Part shown: in pieces, positions 32,561 to 43,445 of the stretch | How positions within the stretch are numbered: position 1 is the stretch's first letter | How the letters are laid out: the number at the start of each line of letters is the position of its first letter | Source: Azolla caroliniana | Lineage: Eukaryota; Polypodiophyta | DNA length: 64,000 nucleotides | Reading direction: 5' to 3' | NCBI GenBank assembly: GCA_043228905.1 | Contig: JBHGNT010000005.1 | Span: 15,066,001-15,130,000 of the forward strand | Program-made: the position numbers and the translations under genes | The notes under the pieces: model-generated | What the model saw: only the letters and a program-made list of their open reading frames with translations | Told to the model about the DNA's origin: nothing | Database searches by the model: none

Positions 32561-34464
32561 AATAGTTTTGACCTCATAGGTCACAAGTATGTCGGAACAG
32601 GTGTTCCTTCTATTGCGTTTGGAATCAATGCTCCTTACTCTCATCTATAATGTAGTAATAATATATTTGCTGAAGATTTCTATATACCAAATTCAAGATT
32701 GCTTCCAGTTCAATTTGTATATGTCAGCCTTTATGTTGAGGTGCTTAATAACCTGAAAATTAAGATAAAGAACATACTTAACACAACTCATAAGCCAGTC
32801 AGGTCACAATGTATATAATATATTCAGATAACATTCACTTACACACATCATACTAGCCAAATACCATTGTTGTTCAGCACAATATCTCATGCTATGCTGC
32901 TTATAACTTTTCTCTTAATTAATACTTGGAGTCAAAAACATGGTTTAGTATGATGCAAACAGAGAACATGGTCATTTCGATAAATATATAAAGATATATG
33001 TATAAAGATATATGTATGTATTATCTATGTATACATATATATATATATATTTGTATATATGTATGTAGATACGCATGGATAGGTAATGTTAAACTTAAAA
33101 GTAATATGGCGCACACGCATCTATACATAAAGCATATCATGCACAGATATATACAGCATATCCTTCTATGTATACACACTATGGAGGGATGTAATAATAT
33201 TGTTGGAGCTACATCGAGAATTGAGATCTGCAATAATCCACGCGCGTGCACGCATACGCACACACCAAATACGAAAAAGATGGTAAATTACATCTTTTAA
33301 AAATAGTCTCTTTCTTTCCTGAGTGTTAGTGAGTACTTTGCTTTTCCGTCTCATCAGACAGAGTCAGAGAGAGAGAGAGAGAGGTGGGGGTTTTAAAATG
33401 TTTGTTTATATAAAGAGGAAGAGTTTGTTGTGTGTGCGTAGCTGGGGCCTTCCTTCGTTGGATGGCCATGTCATGCCATGTTCTTGGGTTTGCTTTATGT
33501 GCCCGCGCGCTGTGTGTCCTTCCTCGGTCAGTCGTACGAGGCCTTGTACTTTTGGAAATGATATTCTTTTGAGCAGATAAATTTCTTTAATTGAATATGT
33601 TTTGACTCTCTTAGTTACGATTTCTTTTACATATGTACTTGTATTTGTGGTACATATAATGTGACAGCAGAACAGGAATGCATATGAATTTTCTATTCCA
33701 AATTCAAGTTCATCCAAACTTCTCACGAAGTAAGGAGGGAAGTTTGGCATAATGTAGATATGTATCATCATAGTATGCCTTTTCATCCAACTTGTAACTT
33801 AGCCTGCATAAGGATAACTATGTATGCAGGAAACCGAGGAATGGATGGAGCTGAAGTCAATTGGGTGAACCGTGTGAAGATAGCATTGGGGGTAGCAAGA
33901 GCATTGGCACACATACACGAAGTAGGCAAGGTACCCCATGGCAACTTAAGGTCCTCCAATGTCCTCCTAGATAAAGATGGTAATGCACGTGTTGGGGATT
34001 CCTTCCTGACAAGGCTAATAAATCCAAGTCTAGTATCGTCCAGGCTGGTGGGGTACCGGGCACCAGAGGCTAACAATAAGGACTCGTTAGGTTTTATCAC
34101 TCATCAGGCCGACATTTACAGCTTTGGTGTTCTTCTCCTTGAGATTCTCACCGGAAAGCCACCAACACAATCCCTACATGATGGTGTAGATCTCCCCAAG
34201 TGGGTGCAATCGGTGATAAAGGAGGGCTTGATCGACCAAGTCTTCGATGATGAACTCGTGCACTACAAAAACATCAAGGAGCAAATGGTCTCGTTGCTTC
34301 AGATTGCCATGGCTTGTGCATCTCTCTCCCCTTTTGAAAGACCAAAAATGAGTCAAGTCGTAAAAGTGATAGAGGATATGGTTAGGCCTGATCACCATAT
34401 GCCTTTGGTCTCTGATCCCTGTTCAGGTTTGGAGAGGGCTGGGAATTCTAGCCATGTAATGTAA
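29775..34464 (+). CDS. LRR receptor-like kinase, subfamily LRR-III, predicted pseudokinase (At1g68400-like)
   Basis: Two exons: 29775-31458 and 33830-34464, phase-1 intron (donor CATG|GTATTC, acceptor TATGCAG|GAAAC), giving 772 residues. The intron falls after LLHG, where I recall this subfamily having one. Residues: hydrophobic leader about 10-35; LRR N-cap with CC...WVGVRC (91-104); four to five LRRs (125-260); Ser-rich juxtamembrane stretch; transmembrane helix 345-370; kinase-like domain from 436 ([18 protein letters not shown]). The glycine loop GKGSFG and Lys473 are present. The catalytic HRD is HGN (598-600) and DFG is DSF (618-620), so phosphotransfer is unlikely; it probably signals at the plasma membrane as a scaffold. 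The length exceeds the usual 620-680 because of Ser, Gly, Thr and Asp runs. No stops or frameshifts: probably a live gene. Confidence 0.9.
31459..33829 (+). other. Intron of the receptor kinase gene
   Basis: 2371 bp, GT...AG, phase 1. It contains (GAA)n at about 31687-31711, (TATC)n at 31946-31962, a compound (CT)n(CA)n at 32511-32558, an AT-rich run at 33033-33060 and (GA)n at 33366-33382, but no recognisable transposon. If retained, translation would stop at 31569-31571 and give a 598-residue protein without the C-lobe. Confidence 0.8.
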
Positions 34465-35979
34465 TTTGACTGAAGAAAAAATCCAAATTTGAGCTGGCAA
34501 GACAGAAAACAAAGACAATGTAGCTTCAACAATGGACTGAATTTTAAGATTGTGCCAGAGTTTTATGCTATCGCAGCCTCTTTCTTCCATCAAGTTGCTA
34601 GCTCCAGCAATTGCAAGCCAACCACCTACTTTTTTCCAGGCTTGTTCCCATTTAATGTACTCTCGTTTTTGTTAACCAATGGATTGATTTCATATTTTAT
34701 TTCCAATGTGATTTCTATACTTGGCACGCTTCACGTTGAATGCATCATCTTTGGAACTTCCAAAGGGATAAGTTTACTTATGACACCACTTTGAATGAAT
34801 TGTTCCAGCTGATTGAACATACAGTGCTGCATTTTTGTTTAAAGCAAAATGGGAATGTGGCTTGTTTGTTAAGGAGAAAATAAGGAAGAGGTTTTGGAGA
34901 GGACTAGTCAATGCCACTTCTTTGAATTGTAATAATCCTCAAACAATTAAGACGTGAATCCTTATCATTTAATTACGTGGAACTTTTAATTTTAGGCAGG
35001 AACTCAATACTTCATTGAACGAATTGCTCTTGTGACGTTTGTTGAGGGATCTTTTTGGTCTCTTCATAAGGTTATATATGGGTCTGATTAACACAATATG
35101 GAACTATTGTCAGGCAACTATAGGACTCTTTATGGAATGACCATTTCCAAGATAACAATCCTACCATAATCAGTTAGCAGTTTTTAGTTTATTGTCATCT
35201 GTGGGCATATGTTCAACTATTTGGTAATTCCTCACATAACACGACCTATTTTGGTATCTCTTACCATACATGCATGCATAATGGTTAAGGAGGAATAGTT
35301 GCACTTTGAGGATACATCCAAATGCTAACTATGTGTTGTCTGAAGATAAAGATTATTATGTCAAAGCTCATTGAACATTAAAGTATTATCTTTTTATATA
35401 ATAGTAGCCACCTAGAAGATTGCCTCCATTTTGAATGTTCAAAACTAACCCTTAAGAATCATCTGTGACATTAGTAAAATAGTTAAATTTGAAGATATAT
35501 GCAAATGATGTAAACACGAAGGTTTTGCTATGATGGTAAATATAGCGTCAGGCCCTAAATGGAACTACCAAGCATCGAGATGGCTGTTTCTGCCATTGAC
35601 TTCCATGAATGGACAGGAGTTGTAAATATGTGGTCACCATGTACAAAGTGTTAGCGGGATACTTTTGTTGTAAATAGTAGGGTGGGGATTATGTTGTTTT
35701 GATTATGGCTGATCTTTGATGTACTTCTTTTGCTAACTAATGGGAAGTAGTGTTTTTTTTGGAAAAAAAAAACACGAATGTTTTGCTTTTGCCGTATTCA
35801 AGTTATGGATTGGGTTAACGCATTATTTTTGATATAATGAATAGATAACTTAAAGATTGATTACCTTGGGATCTCAATTGAGATCTTATAGACTTTGACA
35901 AGCATTGTCATGGAAGGGCAAACACAAAAGACATATGCATGATGCATTAATTGTTCATGTTTTCGTGAAGTTATGCGTG
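34465..35979. other. 3' flank of the receptor kinase; no gene seen
   Basis: Contains the presumed 3' UTR and intergenic DNA. A T-run/A-run palindrome at 35752-35772 preceded by CTAACTAATGGGAAG matches the tail at 27625-27660 and may be the end of a retroposed sequence. No reading frame with recognisable content. Confidence 0.45.
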
Positions 35980-36270
35980 TGCGTGTGAAATTTGAGAGGA
36001 ACCATACAGACTTGAATTGGATAGGATGGGTAACTCGAAGGCTAGGCAGAGTCGAAAGCTCCTAGGAGTCGAAAGGTCACTAGACTCGAAGGCTCATTGG
36101 AGTCGAAGGCTCCTCAAAGTAGAGCCGATGAGAAGATAGTTTGAAGGTAAGGCTAAGTTGAAAAGAAGACAAAGTCGAAGGTAAGGCAGAGTTGAAAGTA
36201 AGACAGAGTTGAAGGTAAGATAGAGTCATAGGTAAGGTAGAGTCGAAGGGATTAGCCCAAAGAGCATGAG
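35980..36270 (+). repeat. Degenerate TCGAAGG-type tandem repeat (LTR fragment)
   Basis: About a dozen imperfect copies of GAGTCGAAGGTAAGGCA and GAGTCGAAGGCTCC. The reverse complement of the same motif fills 38905-39075, which belongs to the 3' LTR of chromovirus J. This block is thus likely a plus-oriented LTR remnant of the same family, followed by gag-like text (36271 on). Confidence 0.6.
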
Positions 36271-36904
36271 ATTATGAATGAATTTCACAATATTGAGTCT
36301 AGGTTGGCCACTTTATAGGTTGAAAATGCAAGATTAAGAAAGAAATTCCTTTTATAAAATAAGGTTTGCTATATCTTAAGGTAAATGATTACAAAAGTGG
36401 TAATTTTTAAAAATAAAACAAAAACTAAGAACCCTAAAATTCATGAAAAAGAAGAAAATAAAACCTAAGATCTCAAGTGTGTTGAGGAGAAGAGAAAAGA
36501 TGGAGGAAAAAATATTAAATAGAGGAGATAAGTTCACGAGTAGAGTTTCCTTTAGTTTCAGTGCAACATCCCACCAAACGATGACCACGTCGCCCCTTGT
36601 AAATGCTGGTCTTCCACGCCCTCTTGATTCGTAACCCTAGCTCTCTAGCTTTTGAATTTGGTAGCATGTCCGTGTCTCTCCTTTTTCATCCCCCCAATAA
36701 TTTGGCTACTTCATCCTTTTATAGGATTCAAGAGGCTCTCTCACGAACAAAATTAGTGAATACTTTTTTATTTTAGCATGCACCATGCTTTTTTTTCACT
36801 TGCACACTCATAGAACAAGCTTTTAGCAATTGAGCTAAGACTTTTTTATTATTTTTAAATACAAATTGTTATTTGTCCCTCATACCACACCCTCAATCTA
36901 CAAT
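36271..36904 (+). pseudogene. Possible chromovirus gag start and unassigned DNA
   Basis: At 36272-36360 the plus strand reads MNEFHNIESRLATL, a stop, then VENARLRKKF, a coiled-coil-like opening as in the D gag. The rest, to 36904, is AT-rich without recognisable content. Low confidence. Confidence 0.3.
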
Positions 36905-38860
36905 TCATTTTTATTGCACGAGAAGACCTCACAAACCAGGTAGAAGGAAAGGTTCTAAAAAATAAGACCATTACAACGGTGTGCAAACTTCTCTTGGAGG
37001 ATGTGATATGTCGATATGGAGTTGGATGCGAATGAATCTAAAGAGTTATTTTCATGTCTTGAAGTTAAACTCTTCCTTACAAATGCATACAACCTACAGG
37101 CAAATGGAAAGATAGAGTGAGGGCATAGCCCGATAGTCCAGGCACTCGTTTGAGCATGTGCGGGAAAGATTGTAGATTGACCCTGACTACTATCTTATGC
37201 TTTGCGGGCAGATATAGCTACCCATAGCTTTGTGAACTGAAGTACCCATAACTTATGTATGGTCAAACACCTATTAAGCTCATTGAGGAATCGATCACAT
37301 CATGGGTGTCAATGCCATGGGATTATGAAATGAGTAGAGAGGACCTATTGGATATGTGTCACAACGTTGACATGTATATGAGATTAAATTCGCTAGATGG
37401 CACTGTGGGATATAGGGGTTGAACCCACGACCTCGTGGTCTCCATTGGGCATCCTTACATAACATTTAAATTGATGCATTGTATGTTGAACACTAGAAAC
37501 TTCTAGAGAATGCATCCTCATGCATTCTCTAGTAGTTTCCTAGATTGTATGCATTCACATGCATTCTCTAGAATATTCCTAGCTTGCATGCATGCCTCCA
37601 CCTTCTTGTATAAATACTTGGGCGTACCTTGATTCCAATAAAGGTGAACAACACTAGTTACAAAAGTATAAGTTAAGTTCTTGTTCTCTTTCTCTCGTCT
37701 CTTTTCTCTCTTGGTATTAAGTCTCTTCTTGGTTCTGCTCTATTCTACTCGTCCATGACACTCTGCGGATACGACAACTTGAAAGACACTAGGAGCACTT
37801 AAAGTTGGCATTCTTTCTAATAAAAGAGGCTAGACTCTGTAATAAGGGAAGATTTGAATGAACACATCGTCTATGTCTGAAGAAGATTGAAGAAGGGTTT
37901 TTTGTGATTGTCTATGGCAGCCGTTTAGACAACAAACATAGTACAATGAAAAAGTTTGCAAAGCAATGGTTTGGGCTATACATGGCAATGAAAGATAATG
38001 ATAATGCTACCTACCACCCCACGAAGTTAGAGGGAACAAGGTTGGTGATACAAATAACCGGGAAGAGAATCCAGAAACTCAAGAAATAGAAGGACGAAGA
38101 ACCATACATTGAAGAATGACGAAGAATTGGACGTGGTGAATGGAGGACGTGCAAGTTTGGTGGGGGTGGACGTCGTGATGTGGGGAGAATATAGGAGGAA
38201 ATAAGTTGAATTAGGAATATTAAAAAGGTTGAATGATCAATTGAAGGTGTGATAAAAAAGACATAATTTGAGTTAGAGTTAAATATAACCAATAAAAAAC
38301 CATTACTAGGCATCAAAAGGAAAAGTAGAGCATGTAAGTATAAAAGAAAGCAGGGTGCACGCTAAAATAAAAACACACCCACTAACTTTATTCATGTGAG
38401 AGCCTCTTTCATCCTATAAGACGAGGACACAACAAAATGGGAGGAAGAAAGAGTGAGACAAAGAAGCTCTGTCAGATTGTAAAGTGAAGCTAGGGTTGCG
38501 AATGAAGAGGGCGTAAGACCAACATATACAAGAGGCGGCATGGTTGTCGTCGTTGGGACACTCGTGGACCTCGCCTCAAAGCTCTACTTGTGAACTTAAC
38601 TTATCCAATTATTCTTTTCTTCTTCTTCTCCACAACATACTTGTTGTCTTAGGGTTTTATTTTTCTTCTTTTCCTAAAATTTAACATTCTTCATTTATGT
38701 TTAATTTCTAGAATTTATCATCATTGTCATGAATCTCAAAAAAAAGTTGAATCCGTAATTTATAAAGGGAATTTCATTCTCAATCTAGCGTTTTTGGACC
38801 TAATATTGTGAAATCTCTTCCTAATCACATGATCTTTGTACTAATCACATGTTTCCTTCA
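36905..38860 (+). mobile_element. Ty3/gypsy fragment M (B family): integrase, C-terminal region and 3' LTR
   Basis: The integrase core begins with AREDLTNQVEGKVLKNKTI and continues, with many stops, through LTNAYNLQANGKIE and GHSPIVQALV (about 37075-37150). After an inserted LTR-like sequence (37404-37760) it resumes with LRIRQLER, then an open C-terminal frame 37904-38089 (YGSRLDNKHSTMKKFAKQW) matching gypsy B. A purine tract TTTGGTGGGGGTGG (38156-38169) precedes the LTR start GTCGTGATGTGG near 38171. The LTR has TATAAAAGAAAG near 38340; its end is not clear. Confidence 0.75.
37404..37760 (+). repeat. LTR-like insertion in gypsy M
   Basis: Starts TGTGGGATATAGGGG and ends CGTCCATGACA (357 bp), with TATAAATACTT near 37610 and CT-rich leader sequence. 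Gypsy M text lies on both sides. The opening GATATAGGGGTTGAACCCACGA resembles the corresponding end of the chromovirus D LTR. No clean target duplication (GGCAC left, CTCTG right), so the boundaries may be off by a few bases. Confidence 0.6.
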
Positions 38861-38899
38861 TAATCTCGTGTGTTAATTTCTGTTCGGTTTGTTTCTTTG

Positions 38900-39581
38900 T
38901 TTGACTTTAACGAACTCTTGACTTTGACCTACCTTCGACTCTCTAGAGCCTGCGACTCTGATCTACTTTCAACTTTGCAGAGTGTTCGACTCTGAATTAC
39001 CTTCAACTCTATAGAGCACCTTCGAGTCTACATAATCTTTGACTCTTACATTCGACTCTAACTTATCTTCTCTACTTACAAAATAAATTATAATGTGAAT
39101 AACCTAATGGCTAAAGTTAAGTGTTCTCTTTGAGGAGATTATTGCCGAATTATTGGTTCGAGTCACCCTAAACCTAATGGGGGTTTATCTACTCATATGA
39201 CACCATCCCCCTCCTTTGATGACGAGTTTCATGAGTTGTAATGCATGAATTGAGACTCGGCTTATCTAGATATTGGCAATGAGATTCAACTACCAGGTTA
39301 GAGGCATTATCAAGGTTCTCGGTGGGCTCCCAACTACAATAATTAGGTGTATACCTTAACGGATCCACGAGAAATTTAAACTTCTTATGTACTATCTTGG
39401 ATTCCAAAACAATTTTAACTTCAAAATCTGGGCCATCAACATGTTGAATCAGAGGTGAAGGTGGAACAACCCAATCTGGATTGGAATTACAAATGTAAGA
39501 ATCCAACAATGAGACATGAAATACTAGGTGTAGATGTATGTGTGGAGGTAGATCAAGGCAGAATGCAACATCATTGATTTG
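38900..39581 (-). mobile_element. Chromovirus J: 3' LTR end and chromodomain
   Basis: Minus-strand frame 39189-39509 encodes the pol C-terminus with PPSPLIQHVDGPDFEVKIVL and a chromodomain-like FLVDPLRYTPNYCSWEPTEN. The purine tract complement (CCATCCCCCTCC) is at 39205-39216 and the LTR extends left from about 39202, starting TGTCATATGAGTAG on the minus strand. It includes TCGACTCT repeats. The element is cut on its right by copia F. It is related to chromovirus D. Confidence 0.75.
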
Positions 39582-40492
39582 TGTTGAGCGGACAAGCTCA
39601 ACCGAATCCGGGTCGGTTGAATAAGCCTGAGCCGTATCGGTATCCGGAATGGAGAACTGGATAGGTATTCGGATCGGTATGTCCGATCAGAGAGACAGAT
39701 TGGATTGTAACCGGTAGGCCATTAGAGGCCTACAATCCTATTCTAGTACGTAGGTAGATTCCTTGGAGTTAGTGTCAGTCACTCGTATGAGCATTGAAGT
39801 ACTTGTCAGTCCTTTTAAGGACTTGTATAAAAAGTGTTTTGTAGGACATTTGTATGTACAAAGTATTATTATTTTGAATTCAGTTTATGCTATTCTGCCC
39901 TCTCTGTCTCTCTGTTCTGGTGTTATCCGGACTAGCCGATTTTGTCTTGGCTTCTGCACATTACCTTTTACATGGTATCAGAGCGTGAGGGTTGAGAACC
40001 TCTGCAGCCGACAAGTGCTTTTCAAAGACAAACCCTAATATCCGGTAGAGAACAGAAATCAAGAAGGTTAGAATAGACCGAGGAATGGCTAGCTTGCTTC
40101 CGATGGAGAAGCTCGACAGATCCAACTATGCATCTTGTCGTACAAGATGCACTAGTACTTGCTCGAGCATGGTTATTGAAGTTATATCGACGGAGCTAAC
40201 GATACGGCACCTGATGCGGCACATAGGGACTTCCCGGCTTGGGAACAAGCGGGAAGTAGAGATATGTACTGCTTTGTGTCCAGTGTCGGCGGTCAGCTGC
40301 TGAACCATATACAAGACGCCAAGATGTCAAAGGAAGCTTGGGGAAACCTGAAGAAGGTATTCGCCGCAAGCACCACGACCCATAAGCTGCAACTTCGGCA
40401 GGATTAAGCAATGTCCGACAAAAGGACATGTCGGTGGCCGAATACACGGCCTGTATCAAAGACATCTACGACTCACTTGCCTCCATCAACGT
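39582..40492 (+). mobile_element. Ty1/copia F: 5' LTR, primer site and gag start
   Basis: LTR 39582-39972 (TGTTGAGCGG...CCTTTTACA, 391 bp) with TTGTATAAAAAGTG near 39826, then a perfect TGGTATCAGAGC (39973-39984). Gag starts at ATG 40085 (LPMEKLDRSNYAS) and shows KEAWGNLKKVFAASTTTHKL-type text before being broken at 40492 by the LTR of gypsy K. A frameshift is present near 40135. The rest of the element is not found in the window. Confidence 0.88.
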
Positions 40493-41442
40493 TTTTGAAG
40501 CGTATTTCATACACTACGTGAAAAATGTATAAAGTACCCGATTTAATAAATATGAAGAAAACGAAGAAAATATTAGAATAAATGTTACATGCATAAGGCA
40601 ATATTCAAAACCTTGCACCTCCATGTTAATAAATTAAAGTCGTACCATTACACTAACACATAATGAGTGTTAAGAAAATAGATATCCCACATAGAAAGGT
40701 CAGTTCACGCATATTTTCTAGAAAAAAACTTTCGTTAGAAGAAATACACATGATAGAAAAAAACTACACATGCACATCTAGCGTGCATAAACACTATAGT
40801 CGATAAAAAATGCATGAGGTTAGAAAAAGCATGTTAGAGAAAGCATATGGTCTATAGATAGAAAAAGCATGGATTGCTAAGACTCTCTCATCACTATATA
40901 AGGATGGGGAGCAAATTGTAATAAGGTTGTTGATTCTTGGGTTTTTGATTACATTCTATAGATAGAAAAAGCATGGATTGCTAAGACTCTCTCATCACTA
41001 TATAAGGATGGGGAGCAAATTGTAATAAGGTTGTTGATTCTTGGGTTTTTGATTACGTTCTATAGATAGAAAAAGCATGGATTGCTAAGACTCTCTCATC
41101 ACTATATAAGGATGGGGAGCAAATTGTAATAAGGTTGTTGATTCTTGGGTTTTTGATTACGTTCTAAATATTGATTAATATAATACTTGTGGGATTCACA
41201 AGTCTTGATCTCTTTTCTCAATCTACTCTAATATACTCTAAACAATTTTAATTTATTACTATGATTTTAAATATTAAGTTAAACTAGATCACTATATTCG
41301 TAGGATTCACGAATTCCCATCTCTCTTTCTTGGAATCTATTTATATTCTTATTAGCCTTAAAACTCTCCTCCTCCTCCTAGTCCAAAACCCCAACAGTTC
41401 CCACCCAACTCACACAATGATTTGGTGCCGAAAGACACGACA
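40493..41442 (+). repeat. 5' LTR of gypsy K with triplicated promoter
   Basis: Aligns with the solo LTR at 24990-25776 (start TTTTGAAGCGTATTTC against TGTCGTAGTGTATTTC; end ACACGACA). The left flank is ACGT. It is about 950 bp because the core promoter segment is present three times (40851-41162). A primer-site-like TTGGTGAACCCGATGTG follows at 41446, and gag starts at 41481. Confidence 0.88.
40851..41162 (+). repeat. Three tandem copies of a 104-bp LTR promoter unit
   Basis: Units start at 40851, 40955 and 41059 with TCTATAGATAG and contain CACTATATAAGGATGGGGAGC. Apart from ACATT/ACGTT at the junction and the unit ends the copies are identical, so the triplication is young. Each carries a TATATAAG box (about 40895, 40999 and 41103). 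Confidence 0.93.
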
Positions 41443-41480
41443 CAATTGGTGAACCCGATGTGAAAACAGGTGGCAAGGAG

Positions 41481-42345
41481 ATGGAGAATCAACAAGAGGA
41501 TAGCAACATGATGACGATGTTCGAGCGGATGCTACAAGAACAACACGCGATGTTAGAGATTGCAAAGACAATGGAGCGGCTCATGCAACGGAACAGGAAA
41601 TTCAACGGGAAGGATGTGTCACGTTATTTGCGGGACTACAAGGCGGAGATGCTACGGTGCGGAATATGGGAAGGATTGCAAGTAACATCCTTCAATTGAG
41701 TGGCTACTGATGGGCTTCAAGGGAGTATCCACAGGATACGACAACAAAATCCGACGTGTGGGGGGGGGGAGGGGGTTGGGGTTTGAAGAAGCGTTGAAGA
41801 CTACATTTGCTATCGAGGACTCCTCCAAGGCAACGTGGAGAGGATTCGAAGATTACGTGGAAACACTGGACAAGGGGTTGAAGGTCCTCGATGTGTTTTC
41901 GGCATTTAAAAGTCGATTCAAAAGCTATCCTTGTACGAGATAAAGTGATCATGTTCTTACGAGCCTTGGATGTCCGGGACCGGAAAGATCTTGGAGTACT
42001 TCTAGAGGATACGACTACTAAGAGTGGCGTCACCAATACATGGGAAAATGTGGGGGACATCGTTGCATGATACACAAAGAGGAGGCAATGGCTCGGTAAT
42101 GAATAAAAGAGAATTTCGGAACCAATCTTGAGACCAAGACCCGGATTGGTAGATCACCAACCACGACCTTGGGAGACTGCAAACGAAAAGGGAATCGATG
42201 CAACCACGGTGGAGCAATTGCTGAAGGAGATGGAAAATCTCAAGACTGCTACAGTGAAGAAATCGGAAGACCGTCCCATGAGTTCCAAGTATATGGAGCG
42301 TTGATGCATATGGTGTGATAACACCGAACATGATCAGAAAGATTG
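41481..42345 (+). pseudogene. Gypsy K gag, broken
   Basis: Starts ATGGAGAATCAACAAG like the B gag. The first frame (to a TGA at 41698-41700) has FERMLQEQHAMLEIAKTMER and FNGKDVSRYLRDYKAEMLR. After frame changes it continues with EDYVETLDKGLKVLDVFSAF (about 41850), then KYMERCIWCDNTEHDQKDC (about 42290-42345), the Cys/His cluster also seen in the gypsy L gag. It is cut at 42345 by the 3' LTR of copia G. Confidence 0.8.
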
Positions 42346-42813
42346 TGTTAATGTTAACGTGCGGAAGTGTTTAGACAGAACCGGCTCAGCCGGATAGCAA
42401 CAGAGAAGAAGATGAAGGTTTAATCGAGAAGCTTAATACATAGAGAGTATACGCGGGAGAGACAGAGAGAGCAGAACGTAAATGTAGATTCAAAAATAAT
42501 AAAAACACTCTGTAACACTCTGTACACACATCGTGCTAAACATCACTATTTATACAAATCCTCAGAAGGACTGACAGAAGTACTATGTACTTCAATGCTT
42601 ATACGCGCGACTGACACTAATTACGAGACAATGATTACCTAGTAGTCTAGGCTATTACTAGGCTTCCGGTTCGCACTCGAATCCGGCTCTTCGATCCGTC
42701 TCCTCGATCCGGTCGGTTGTTTCCAGATACCGATCTGGCTCATCCTTCCGGATGCCGATTCGGCTCTAGCTTATTAAGCCGATCCGGATTCGGTTCAGCT
42801 TGCTCGCTCAACA
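42346..42813 (-). repeat. 3' LTR of copia G
   Basis: On the plus strand TGTTAATGTTAACG...CTCGCTCAACA, 468 bp, next to the purine tract complement CTCCCCCTCAAGCTC. It shares the CCGGCTCAGCCGGATAGCAAC block with G' (48815-49275) and, in diverged form, with E. Confidence 0.85.
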
Positions 42814-42829
42814 CTCCCCCTCAAGCTCA

Positions 42830-43445
42830 ACTCGAGGTCGGATCGTGGTGTTAGTGTCTGTGGTAGTCGGTTCTTCTACCCAGCTCCTTCTGGCATCGCT
42901 CCGCCTTGGTCGCGCTCCTCATCCGGTCTGGTCCTGTTTGTTGCGAATCTTTTGGTTTTGCGCACCTCGACCTCCTCAGTCGGCTTGTCTGCTCAATAGG
43001 CCCATTTCAGCTCCCTCGCTGCTACAACTCAGGCATTTGTCGACTCGTCAGTTCCTTCGTGTTGGCGTCGACTTCCACTGCATTTGTGTCCATTTGGCCT
43101 TTAGTTGATCTGGCTCCTCCGAATCCAACTGTTGAAGCGAATCGGCTGTCTCTGATTCATTCCCGCTCTTATTCGAGTCGGTGTTCTTTAACTCGTCTTC
43201 CGGTTTCAGGCCCTTCACCACATCAGACCATGTCCGAGTCTTGGCCTTCTCCTTTCGGTCGGCTCTATCCTTCTTGTCTCTGCCGCCACTGCCGCCGTTC
43301 CAACTTCCTTCGTCGACTCGACTTCCTTTTTCCTCTTGTCTCCCCCTTTGTTGGTTCTTCCCTTTCCGACTTCTTGTCCGGTGCCGTCAACAGTTTCTTT
43401 GCCTTTGCCCATTATGGCACCGGTTTCTTTGCCTTTGCCCATTCT
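42830..43445 (-). pseudogene. Copia G pol C-terminal extension / extra ORF
   Basis: Minus strand, between RNase H and the 3' LTR. After the RNase H end HLRGRMG the frame stays open for about 75 residues rich in Gly, Lys and Glu. Then, in another frame, it reads RTWSDVVKGLKPEDEL, NKSGNESET and DQLKAKW. The same text (KTWSDVVKGLKTEDEL, GKSGKESET) is present in copia I. The segment is flanked by two purine tracts (complements at 43443-43457 and 42814-42828). No known domain was recognised. Confidence 0.6.

Noticed and set aside
33760-33829. Upstream extension of the second kinase exon (MYHHSMPF...)
   Set aside because: The acceptor TATGCAG at 33823-33829 restores the conserved GNRG junction with exon 1; the upstream part is intron.
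37416-37445. TTGAACCCACGACC motif resembling the T-arm of a tRNA gene
   Set aside because: No cloverleaf or A-box around it; it is part of a chromovirus-type LTR end, also seen in diverged form in the D LTR.
39110-39200. A phased gene or regulatory element before the chromodomain frame
   Set aside because: Position next to a purine tract complement and TGTCATATG shows it is the LTR of chromovirus J.
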